Source: Bacteroidales bacterium (GTDB lineage Bacteria > Bacteroidota > Bacteroidia > Bacteroidales > P3). From it: 64,000 bases of DNA. A model generated the notes under the pieces. That model was not told the origin of the DNA and searched no databases. It saw only the letters and a list, made by a program, of their open reading frames with translations. The stretch is taken from contig JAEEZY010000015.1 in the NCBI GenBank assembly GCA_016292015.1, positions 62,001 through 126,000 on the forward strand, in the 5' to 3' direction. The position numbers and the translations under genes are program-made. Of this stretch, positions 34,750 through 42,090 are shown piece after piece (position 1 is the stretch's first letter; the number at the start of each line of letters is the position of its first letter).

Positions 34750-35144
34750 AACATAGAGATTTGGAATTTCCGCAGAATGCGCGGCGGACTTATACGGCGG
34801 TGAAGCATGCCTTTGAGACTTGCGGGGCTTTTCACCGTGTGAAATGCGACGACAGTACTTTTGTCATCACCGCGCGTCACGGCATGTCGCTGCTGGCGCT
34901 GGGTGAGAAAATCAAGGTGCGGGTGGTGGCGACCAGCACGCAGTCGAGCAAGGTGGTGGTGGAGTCGGGTAACCAGATTCCCATCAACCTGCTGAACATT
35001 GGTAGCAACAAACGCAACGTGTCGAACCTATCGGATTGGATCTCCAATCAGGTATATCGCCTCTGCAGCGACGAGGAACTGCACATCAAACCGCCAGAGA
35101 TAAAACTTCGCCAGAACGACATCCGCCTGCGTGAGGATAAATAG
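34746..35144 (+). CDS. Hypothetical protein, 132 residues, coupled to the preceding gene
   Basis: The protein begins MKHRDLEFPQNARRTYTAV and has a conserved-looking stretch (FVITARHGMSLLALGEKIKV, VVVESGNQIPINLLNIGSNKRN) followed by an amphipathic helix and a charged tail. The layout recalls small DUF1499-like or lipid-binding domains, but that is not more than a hint. Its higher GC content contrasts sharply with the preceding gene, although the four-base overlap indicates co-expression. Confidence 0.7.
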   Translation: MKHRDLEFPQNARRTYTAVKHAFETCGAFHRVKCDDSTFVITARHGMSLLALGEKIKVRVVATSTQSSKVVVESGNQIPINLLNIGSNKRNVSNLSDWISNQVYRLCSDEELHIKPPEIKLRQNDIRLREDK

Positions 35145-35203
35145 GCTTAGAACAGGGAGAATGTGTGAGTGCTTGATTGCGTTAGTGCTTGAAATGCTCT
35201 AAA

Positions 35204-35255
35204 CTTCTATTTTCTTCTATATTCGGAGATTGGTAAGTATTTCGTTGTATTTTTG
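35204..35255 (+). promoter_or_regulatory. Promoter with CTTCTAT direct-repeat element (copy 1)
   Basis: CTTCTATTTTCTTCTAT (35204-35220) is two CTTCTAT half-sites one helical turn apart. The -7 box TATTTTTG at 35248-35255 lies 28 bp from the end of the element. It drives zinc-ribbon protein B. Confidence 0.6.
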
Positions 35256-35284
35256 CAGCCGTAAACCACAAATAACACACATCA

Positions 35285-35488
35285 ATGGTAAGAGGTAAAT
35301 GTTTTTTTATTTGCGACAAGTGCAAGAAGATCTTCCGGGATCTTGACATTGAGTGGATGGCTACTACATATTCGACCCCCGTGGAATGTCCTCAATGCGG
35401 CTCGTACCACACAAGGCCAATCCTTTCGCTTAAACCCGTCTATAAAAGAATCTGGAAATCGATGGACGAGCAGTCGTCCAACAAGTAG
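35285..35488 (+). CDS. Zinc-ribbon protein B
   Basis: The 67-residue product has Cys pairs CDKC and CPQC about 25 residues apart and shares with protein A the frame M-x-R-G-x-C, LDIE, GSxHTRP and VYxxIW. The paralogues bracket the two unknown genes at 34357 and 34746. It has its own promoter and its own strong terminator, so it is a single-gene transcription unit. It shares a 17-bp upstream element with the next gene. Confidence 0.78.
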   Translation: MVRGKCFFICDKCKKIFRDLDIEWMATTYSTPVECPQCGSYHTRPILSLKPVYKRIWKSMDEQSSNK

Positions 35489-35512
35489 TATCCTTCGCAA
35501 AAACGACATCGG

Positions 35513-35544
35513 CAAAGGCCGCAAACTTTTGTTTGCGGCCTTTG
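35513..35544 (+). terminator. Strong hairpin terminator after zinc-ribbon protein B
   Basis: A 14-bp perfect stem (CAAAGGCCGCAAAC/GTTTGCGGCCTTTG) is closed by a TTTT loop. The following T-tract is weak, but the stem is the most stable in the region. Confidence 0.75.
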
Positions 35545-35594
35545 CTCTGCTTTGGCAAGAAGGAAATTTGAAAAATTAATAATCATGAAGATTT

Positions 35595-35646
35595 CTTCTA
35601 TTTTCTTCTATTTTGCGCGGAGGTGTTGGTTTTTGGTGTATTTTTG
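35595..35646 (+). promoter_or_regulatory. Promoter with CTTCTAT direct-repeat element (copy 2)
   Basis: The same 17-mer as at 35204 occupies 35595-35611, and the -7 box TATTTTTG starts at 35639, again 28 bp from the element's end. It drives the Ntn-hydrolase-like gene. Confidence 0.62.
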
Positions 35647-35695
35647 TCGACGCAAAACAAACATTTTTTTCATCAGACACTAAAATATTTCAACT

Positions 35696-36961
35696 ATGAC
35701 AGCTTTAGTAGGCATTTTAAACAAGCGGGCTGCGGTGATGGCTGCCGACAGCGCCGTGACCGTTACCACCAACGGCAGGACAAAAATTTACAACTCGGCC
35801 ACCAAGATTTTCAGCCTCTCGAATGAACATCCTGTGGGGGTGATGATCGACAGTTCGATGGAGTTTATGGGTACTCCGTGGGACGTGATCTTCAAACTGT
35901 ACCGCGACCGCAAGGGCGGCAAGGAATACAAGACCTTGAGGGGCTATGTGGACGGTTTCCTGGATTTTCTACGCTCGGAGAATTATTTCAGCGACGAGGA
36001 TTCGCGAGAGAGTTATTTCATAAGCGAACTTAGGGAGTTTTACGACACTGTGAAAGACGAGGCGATAGATCAATACCGAGACGAGATGAATGAACGCACC
36101 AAGAACGGTGAGCCGGATGAGGATGAACAACGGGCGTTTGAAATACTGAAAGAGACAATCGAGGAGTTTATAGAGAACAGCAAGGACGACGAGCCCAATC
36201 CGGAATTCAAGAACTACTCGATTGAAAGTATGCGTAAATTCACATCTGAAGCGTTCGATAGACTGATGCAGATATGCGAGGAGGATGGATTGCCGACTAA
36301 CATGCGCGACTTGTGGGAACGTGGATTCTACGCTAAACTGTGCGGCCGCTACTTTCCTATCGACACCGAGTTGGTGTTTATGGGTTATGGCAGCGACGAC
36401 ATTTATCCGTCACTCCTGTCGATGAGGATATCAGGTGTAATAGACCGCCGGCTGCGCTACTATATCGACGAAGAAGGCGCCGAGACCATCACAAACAACA
36501 ACAGCGCAAGCATCTGCCCCTTCGCACAGACGGATGTGATGATGTCGCTGATGAAGGGCATGTCGAACCAGATGTACAGGCATGTCGATAACTGTAAGAT
36601 CTCCGCAATACTGGAGACAAAACAAAAGATGATGGACGCCATGAAGGAGGCTGGCGCAACAGAAAAGATGCTGGAAACTGTGGACGACATCGACCTTACG
36701 GAGGTGGCGGACAATTTCGACAAATCGGTAAATGAGTTCATCCATGACAAATATGTTGAAGGCATTGTGGATGCGGTGGACTCGTTCAGCATAGAGGAGA
36801 TGACGAACATGGCGGAGAGCCTTATCTCGGTGACGAACCTGCAGCGCCATATCTCTTCGACGGAGGAGAGCGTGGGAGGCCCTGTGGATGTGGCGGTGAT
36901 TACGCGGTCGGAGGGTTTCGTGTGGGTGAAGCACAAGGAGTGGTTCAATGCTGCGAAGTGA
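35696..36961 (+). CDS. Proteasome/HslV-like N-terminal-nucleophile (Ntn) hydrolase, 421 residues
   Basis: The start MTALVGILNKRAAVMAADSAV matches HslV and proteasome beta subunits. If Met is removed, Thr becomes residue 1 (the nucleophile), Asp is exactly residue 17 and Lys in SATKIF is residue 36, close to the usual Lys33. The next strand VGVMIDSSMEF follows as in the family. At 421 residues it is about twice the usual size: an acidic helical insert (about 95-200, rich in Glu/Asp) and a C-terminal helical region ending in VDVAVITRSEGFVWVKHKEW add to the core. It has its own promoter. A protease is likely, but substrate and partner are unknown; the AAA+ ATPase 1.6 kb upstream is a candidate. 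Confidence 0.7.
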   Translation: MTALVGILNKRAAVMAADSAVTVTTNGRTKIYNSATKIFSLSNEHPVGVMIDSSMEFMGTPWDVIFKLYRDRKGGKEYKTLRGYVDGFLDFLRSENYFSDEDSRESYFISELREFYDTVKDEAIDQYRDEMNERTKNGEPDEDEQRAFEILKETIEEFIENSKDDEPNPEFKNYSIESMRKFTSEAFDRLMQICEEDGLPTNMRDLWERGFYAKLCGRYFPIDTELVFMGYGSDDIYPSLLSMRISGVIDRRLRYYIDEEGAETITNNNSASICPFAQTDVMMSLMKGMSNQMYRHVDNCKISAILETKQKMMDAMKEAGATEKMLETVDDIDLTEVADNFDKSVNEFIHDKYVEGIVDAVDSFSIEEMTNMAESLISVTNLQRHISSTEESVGGPVDVAVITRSEGFVWVKHKEWFNAAK

Positions 36962-37336
36962 TGGAGGAGAGTGCTGATGTGGAGCAAGGCAGAGAGGCGT
37001 CGCAGAGGTCAGAAAGATGAATCGGGCAAGTCCGTTACGGTGTGTAGTGACGCTGTGACGGACTTGATTATTTGTAGAATAAGCAGTTGTAAGTGGTTTG
37101 TAGGACTGCTGGAGGTGTTTTGTAGGACTGTTGTAGGTGTTTTGTATATGCAAGGAAGGATGAGGCGAGGTGCTAAGAAGATACTAGGAAGGTACTAAGA
37201 AGGTGGAAGGCAGGTGGGGGGGGCGATTCAGGACGGCGGGCGAGGGGGGGCTGATGGTTGTGGAGCCTACACAGAGGTGCAGGTTGCACAGAGAAGAGGT
37301 GCAATGTGCTGCTTTTTTCGTATCTTTGCAGTCGCT
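36962..37336. repeat. 375-bp gap with degenerate GTAGG/AAGGT repeats and G-runs
   Basis: Words such as TGTAGGACTG, AGGTGTTTTGTA and AAGAAGGT or TACTA-GAAGG recur from about 37095 to 37205, followed by runs of eight and seven G (37211-37218, 37241-37247). No gene or clear terminator is seen. The tsaD promoter lies at its right end. Confidence 0.5.
37321..37328 (+). promoter_or_regulatory. tsaD -7 element TATCTTTG
   Basis: It matches TAnnTTTG and lies only 8 bp before the tsaD ATG at 37337, so transcription would begin at or within a few bases of the start codon. Confidence 0.55.
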
Positions 37337-38341
37337 ATGAGTATAATTCTCGCTATAGAATCGTCGTGTGACGACACTTCGGCTGCAGTGCTTCGCGACC
37401 AGTTTCTGCTGTCGAACGCCATTGCCTCGCAGGAGGTGCATCGCCGCTATGGCGGTGTGGTGCCGGAGCTGGCTTCGCGTGCTCACCAGCAGAACATCGT
37501 GCCGGTGGTTGACGAGGCGGTGCGTCAAGCTGGTGTATCACTCAGTGATATAGACGCTGTCGCTTTCACCCGCGGTCCCGGTTTGTTGGGGTCGTTGTTG
37601 GTGGGGGTGTCTTTTGCAAAGGGGCTTTCGCAGGCGCTCAATGTGCCAATCATTGAGGTGAACCACCTCCAGGCCCACGTGCTTTCGCATTTCATCAAGG
37701 AGTCTGAAGAATCAGTTACGCCTCGCTTCCCATTCATCTGCCTGCTGGTGTCGGGCGGGCACACGCAGATAATGCTTTTCCGCGACTATTTTGACTATGA
37801 GATTATCGGCCAGACGATTGACGACGCTGCAGGCGAGGCGATAGACAAGGCAGCGAAGATAATGGATCTCGGCTATCCGGGAGGCCCGATAATCGACAGT
37901 CTGGCACAGAACGGCAATGCCGATGCCTATGAGTTTGCGACACCGCACATCCCCGGTTTTGACTACAGTTTCAGCGGCATAAAGACATCGTTTCTCTATT
38001 TTTTGCGCGACAGGTTGAAGGAGGACCCCGAGTTTATCGCCAGGCATAAGGAGGATTTGTGCGCTTCGATACAGGAAACCATAGTGGGTTTTCTGATGAA
38101 AAAACTGGAGAAGGCCGTGTTGAAACACCGTGTCAGGCAGGTGGCCATAGCGGGCGGAGTGTCGGCCAATTCGTTGCTCAGGCAGCGTGTGAAGGAGGCT
38201 GGCGCCAAACACGGATGGACAACGTTTGTGCCTCAGAAGAAATTCTGCACTGACAATGCCGCTATGGTTGGCATTGCGGCTCACTTCAAGTATCTACGTG
38301 GCGATTTTGCAGACATATCGCTGCCACCGTATGCCAGGTAG
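37337..38341 (+). CDS. tsaD: tRNA N6-adenosine threonylcarbamoyltransferase
   Basis: TsaD transfers threonylcarbamoyl to A37 of tRNAs that read ANN codons, with TsaB/TsaE. I start at 37337 (MSIILAIESSCDDTSAAVL), which gives the expected 334 residues; the longer frame reads through promoter sequence. Motifs: IESSCDDTSAAVL at the start, the metal-binding H-x-x-x-H in VNHLQAH, LLVSGGHTQIM, DDAAGEAIDKAAKIM, GGPIIDSLA and the C-terminal AGGVSANS with DNAAMVG. The partners tsaB and tsaE are not in this window. Confidence 0.95.
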   Translation: MSIILAIESSCDDTSAAVLRDQFLLSNAIASQEVHRRYGGVVPELASRAHQQNIVPVVDEAVRQAGVSLSDIDAVAFTRGPGLLGSLLVGVSFAKGLSQALNVPIIEVNHLQAHVLSHFIKESEESVTPRFPFICLLVSGGHTQIMLFRDYFDYEIIGQTIDDAAGEAIDKAAKIMDLGYPGGPIIDSLAQNGNADAYEFATPHIPGFDYSFSGIKTSFLYFLRDRLKEDPEFIARHKEDLCASIQETIVGFLMKKLEKAVLKHRVRQVAIAGGVSANSLLRQRVKEAGAKHGWTTFVPQKKFCTDNAAMVGIAAHFKYLRGDFADISLPPYAR

Positions 38342-38386
38342 TCTCATTGGGCAGGCGGTAGTTAACCAATAAACCTCATCTGTCAT

Positions 38387-39385
38387 ATCAAACCTTCACG
38401 TAACATAGTAGTCTTTGTCTGTCGGCTGCTGACAGCTGTAGGTTGTATGTTGTCGGTTGTGCATGCCCAGGACATACATTTTTCGCAGGCCGACTATATA
38501 CAGGTGTTGACAAATCCAGCCTATTCGGGCTTCTTCGACGGGCAGGGGCGCTTTGGCATTATATACCGCAACCAGTGGGCATCGGTACATAATCCGTTTC
38601 AGACCCTTGCCGCCACGGTGGAGGTGCCGGTGTATCAGAACAAGTATCACCGCTATGGTATATCGCTTGGCGGTTACATCTATGCCGACAAGGCCGGCAG
38701 TCTCGCCTACGGCACCCTTTCGGGTGATTTGATTGTCTCGTTTTATAAGGCGCTCAATTCCCGTAGCGACAACATCTTCTCGCTTGCCGTGATGGCTGGG
38801 TTCAACCGAGCCGGTTTCGACCCGACCGATGCCTTGATGGAAGACCCCACTGAGCAGTTTGAACGTGAGCGTGTGAATTATCCGACTGTTGGTGCTGGTG
38901 CGGCGTTCTATAGCCAGCCGTCGCAGGATTTTTCGCTCAAGATAGGTGTAGCGGCATACAACGTCAACCGTCCCAAGCTTACATATTTCGAGGAAGGCGC
39001 CACACGTCTGGAACCTCGTTTCAATGCGTACATACGCGGCGAGTGGCGTTTCATGCAACAGTGGTCGCTCATGCCTCTGGCGATGGTCCAGATTCAAAAA
39101 AAGAACACAGAGATATTGTTCGGCACAGATGTCAAGTACTATATAGACGAGAGCTATAGTCGCAACCTTGCTTTGCAGTTCGGCGTTGCCTATCGGTGGG
39201 CCGACGCTCTGGTGTTTGACATCGGTGTACACTACAACGCTCTTACCTTTTTCTTCCTTTATGACGCCAATATCTCGAAACTGACACCGGCCTCGCGATC
39301 GGTTGGAGCCTTCGAGGGTGGGCTTATATATCATCTCAACCGAAAGAAGAACAAGCGCCGTGCGCTGCCATGTCCGATAATATAG
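38387..39385 (+). CDS. PorP/SprF family type IX secretion outer-membrane protein (start uncertain)
   Basis: The mature sequence is typical of PorP/SprF: QDIHFSQADYIQVLTNPAYSG, GIIYRNQWAS and beta-barrel strands to the C-terminus. These proteins work with T9SS or present PorE-like partners at the outer membrane. The only ATG in frame (38447) would leave a useless six-residue leader, whereas reading from an ATC at 38387 gives a perfect signal peptide (KPSRNIVVFVCRLLTAVG, then SVVHAQ). No ATG, GTG or TTG exists upstream before the stop at 38363. A non-standard ATC start, or a mutated or mis-sequenced start codon, is therefore likely. Confidence 0.82.
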   Translation: MKPSRNIVVFVCRLLTAVGCMLSVVHAQDIHFSQADYIQVLTNPAYSGFFDGQGRFGIIYRNQWASVHNPFQTLAATVEVPVYQNKYHRYGISLGGYIYADKAGSLAYGTLSGDLIVSFYKALNSRSDNIFSLAVMAGFNRAGFDPTDALMEDPTEQFERERVNYPTVGAGAAFYSQPSQDFSLKIGVAAYNVNRPKLTYFEEGATRLEPRFNAYIRGEWRFMQQWSLMPLAMVQIQKKNTEILFGTDVKYYIDESYSRNLALQFGVAYRWADALVFDIGVHYNALTFFFLYDANISKLTPASRSVGAFEGGLIYHLNRKKNKRRALPCPII

Positions 39386-39530
39386 GAGGTTTGAGGGTTT
39401 AAGGGGTTTAAAAGGTTTAAAGGGTTTAAAAGGTTTGAGAGTTTAAGGGGTTTTAGAGTTTAAAGGGTTTAAAAGGTTTGAGTGGGTTTAAAAGGTTTAA
39501 AGGGGTTTAAGGTGTAATGGGTTGAATGAA
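39386..39530. repeat. GGTTTAAAGGGTTT-type low-complexity repeat
   Basis: GGTTTAAAAGG, GGGTTTAAAGG and GGTTTGAG words repeat over about 130 bp between the PorP-like and PorE-like genes. It has no hairpin with a T-tract and no coding potential. Confidence 0.7.
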
Positions 39531-39543
39531 TGATTGATTGAAA

Positions 39544-41151
39544 ATGTATAAAAGAATATTGACCATAATAGTTTTCTGCTGCCTGCTGACTTCGGTCGGT
39601 GCTCAGGTTGCTCGCTATGAGGTGACTCACGAGGGGCGCAAAGTGAACACACCTGGCAGTGAATCGGGTCCGATCCGCATCGACGATACCTTATATTACT
39701 CGAGTTTGCAGGAAGTCAGCGAAAGTGGTGGCTATATCGACTTCGGCATCACGATAATGAGGCTGTTCAAGTCGCATGTTTCGGAGAATGGCAAACTCTC
39801 GAATGGCGAAACTGAAACCTTCGGAATAAACCACCCCAGCCGTCACACTGGCAATGTGGCGTTTGACTTGCGGAACGGCATTGTCTATTTCACCCGTTGC
39901 AGGATGGACAACGGCGATGCATACCAAAATGAGATATATTTCATAAAGTCGAAGGGAGGCAAGTGGTCCAAACCTCAGCGTATGGGGGGCAATGTCAATG
40001 TGAGGGGTTATAATTCAACTCACCCGACCGTTGGATATCTCTCCGACAGCGTGTCGATACTGTATTTTGTATCCGATAGACCTGGCGGCATGGGCGGCAT
40101 GGACATCTGGTATGTGACGGTAAGTGGCAAAGATATTGGAATGCCGACTAACCTGGGAACACCGGTCAACTCGAAGTATGATGAGATTACGCCTTTTTAT
40201 GACCAAACCGATGGTGTCATCTATTTCTCAAGCGACCGCCCCGGCGGCAGCGGCAAGCACGATATCTATTCCTCTCGCGGTTCACGCAACAGCTGGCGCA
40301 CGCCGTCACGTATGCCCGAACCCATTAATTCAGTGGAAGACGACCTGTACTTCACCGTAAACTGTCAGAGCCCCGACTACAAGCCACTCGATACGCCGCA
40401 TAGCTCGGGATACTTCACCTCTAACCGTAGCGATTCCTATTTTATTCACGACACCTCGTGTTGCCACGACATCTACAGGTGGGATTATGTGGTTATTGAC
40501 ACCACTCCGGTAAAAAGCGCTCCTTCGGTGGCCAGCATCCAGCCTGCTGAAGACACTTGCCCTTGCAAGCAGGCTCGTCGTTTGCTCCCCATCAGGCTCT
40601 TTTTCCATAACGACGAACCCAATCCGCGTTGTCAGGACACCGTCACCTCGCTCACCTACTTCCAGACCTACAACTCCTATATGTTCATGCGTCAGACCTA
40701 CCGCGACCGTCAAGAGGAGATAGCCGACAGCACCGAGCGCAGCATGTCGTTGGCTATGCTGGAGAGTTTCTTCGGCGAGGTACAGTACAACAGCGAAAAA
40801 TTTGAACATTTCATCCATCTGCTCGCCCAGGACATACTCAATGGCCGTCATGTGGTGTTGACCGTGGGCGGGTATGCAAGCCCCCTGCACAACTCTGCCT
40901 ACAATGTCAACCTCTCGAAACGCAGGATTTCAACCATTGTCAACCAGTTGAAAGAATATGGTGGAGGCATGATACGGAGGGTGATGGAGCAACCCGGAAG
41001 TGGCTCTCTTGAAATAAGGCGCACCCCCTTCGGAAGTTCCACAGCGCCAAAGGATGTGAGCTCAAGCGCCAAAGATCAGCTCCATAGCGTTTATAGCGTC
41101 GATGCCGCACGTGAGCGCAGGATTGAAATTCTTGGTTATGACTATCGGTGA
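39544..41151 (+). CDS. PorE-like protein with PD40 beta-propeller and degenerate OmpA-like C-terminus
   Basis: I use the ATG at 39544; a TTG two codons upstream is also possible. A signal peptide (MYKRILTIIVFCCLLTSVGAQ) precedes a WD40-like PD40 propeller: repeated VYFTRC-type strands, ILYFVSDRPGGMGGMDIWY, VIYFSSDRPGGSGKHDIYS and GYFTSNRSDS. After a Cys-rich linker (CPCKQARR) the last 150 residues resemble an OmpA peptidoglycan-binding domain (VVLTVGGYASPLHNSAYN, LSKRRISTIV), but the key Asp/Arg pattern is weak. Gene order after PorP-like fits the PorP/PorE pair of T9SS. There is no N-terminal TPR as in Porphyromonas PorE. Confidence 0.8.
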   Translation: MYKRILTIIVFCCLLTSVGAQVARYEVTHEGRKVNTPGSESGPIRIDDTLYYSSLQEVSESGGYIDFGITIMRLFKSHVSENGKLSNGETETFGINHPSRHTGNVAFDLRNGIVYFTRCRMDNGDAYQNEIYFIKSKGGKWSKPQRMGGNVNVRGYNSTHPTVGYLSDSVSILYFVSDRPGGMGGMDIWYVTVSGKDIGMPTNLGTPVNSKYDEITPFYDQTDGVIYFSSDRPGGSGKHDIYSSRGSRNSWRTPSRMPEPINSVEDDLYFTVNCQSPDYKPLDTPHSSGYFTSNRSDSYFIHDTSCCHDIYRWDYVVIDTTPVKSAPSVASIQPAEDTCPCKQARRLLPIRLFFHNDEPNPRCQDTVTSLTYFQTYNSYMFMRQTYRDRQEEIADSTERSMSLAMLESFFGEVQYNSEKFEHFIHLLAQDILNGRHVVLTVGGYASPLHNSAYNVNLSKRRISTIVNQLKEYGGGMIRRVMEQPGSGSLEIRRTPFGSSTAPKDVSSSAKDQLHSVYSVDAARERRIEILGYDYR

Positions 41152-41167
41152 ATTATGACCGGGTGCC

Positions 41168-42028
41168 TCATTTTGCGCCCCACTGCATCTTGAGTTGGTC
41201 AATCTTCTCCTTCTTCATCCCGTCGCGTATTTCGGTGATGATTTTTTTTGTGTACAGAGGAAAGTCTGCTTTCATCATCCAGTCGTAGTATGATGGTTCT
41301 TTCTTGAACACTGTTGTCACCGGTTCGCCCTTGTACTTTCCAAAGTTGAACACCTCGCGCCCATATTTGTCGATGCCGATGTGTCCCGCCAAGTCGGCCC
41401 ATTGTGCCGCAGTAGTGAATCGGCTGAGGGCCTCTATGTTGTTGACTACCGGTTGCGTCACCATGCCGTCGCGGTCAACATACTCCGCATCTTTGTATCG
41501 ATCAAGCTGAGCCTTGAGCACTTCGTAAGTCGCAAGTGTGTCGGCATCAGCCGAATGGGCGTTGTCCAGGTTCTTACCGCAATAGAAAGTGTACGCTGCC
41601 TTTAGGGTGCGCTGCTCCATTTTATGGAAAATGTTCTGCACATCGACAAGTCGGCGTCGCTTTACGTCGAAGTCGATGCCAGCCCTCAGAAATTCCTCTA
41701 CGAGCATCGGCACATCGAACTTGTTGCTGTTGTAGCCTGCAAGGTCGGCATCTCCGATGAACTCCAGCAGTCGCGGTGCCAAATCCTTGAACGAAGGCTT
41801 GTCGGCTACATCGCTGTCGTGTATTCCGTGAATTGCCGTGCATTCTTCGGGAATATGTATTGTTTTGCCGTTGCCGTCGGTGGGTCGCACCCGCTCGACC
41901 ACCGTTTCGCAGCTGTGGTCAGGGTTAACCTTGTGAAGGCATATCTCAACTATGTGGTCGTGGCCCACTACGACGCCTGTGGTCTCGAGATCGAAGAAAA
42001 CGATGGGTTTGGTCAGGTTGAGTTCCAT
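41168..42028 (-). CDS. DnaQ-type 3'-5' exonuclease
   Basis: I start at 42028 (MELNLTKPIVFFDLETTG), 286 residues. The DEDDh exonuclease motifs are visible: VFFDLETTG (Exo I, Asp/Glu at about 11-13), ADLAGYNSNKFDVPML (Exo II Asp) and HSADADTLATYEVL (Exo III His/Asp). The C-terminal 100 residues hold a short conserved domain (FGKYKGEPVTTVFKKEPSYYDWMMKADFP) seen in Bacteroidetes stand-alone epsilon-like exonucleases and resembling the DUF3820 'quick' motif. It probably acts in DNA repair or RNA trimming rather than as the replicative proofreader. Confidence 0.88.
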   Translation of the reverse strand: MELNLTKPIVFFDLETTGVVVGHDHIVEICLHKVNPDHSCETVVERVRPTDGNGKTIHIPEECTAIHGIHDSDVADKPSFKDLAPRLLEFIGDADLAGYNSNKFDVPMLVEEFLRAGIDFDVKRRRLVDVQNIFHKMEQRTLKAAYTFYCGKNLDNAHSADADTLATYEVLKAQLDRYKDAEYVDRDGMVTQPVVNNIEALSRFTTAAQWADLAGHIGIDKYGREVFNFGKYKGEPVTTVFKKEPSYYDWMMKADFPLYTKKIITEIRDGMKKEKIDQLKMQWGAK

Positions 42029-42090
42029 GAATGTGAGTTGAAAATAGTAATTATAGAGAAACTGTTTGAACAAGTTCAGATAGCCGCCAG

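Noticed and set aside
35696-36961. Ntn-hydrolase-like protein as HslV
   Set aside because: HslV is about 175 residues and pairs with hslU; this protein is 421 residues, with a large acidic insert and no hslU beside it.
38396-39334. 312-codon minus-strand frame over the PorP-like gene
   Set aside because: The plus strand encodes the recognisable PorP/SprF barrel; the minus frame has no signal or family match.
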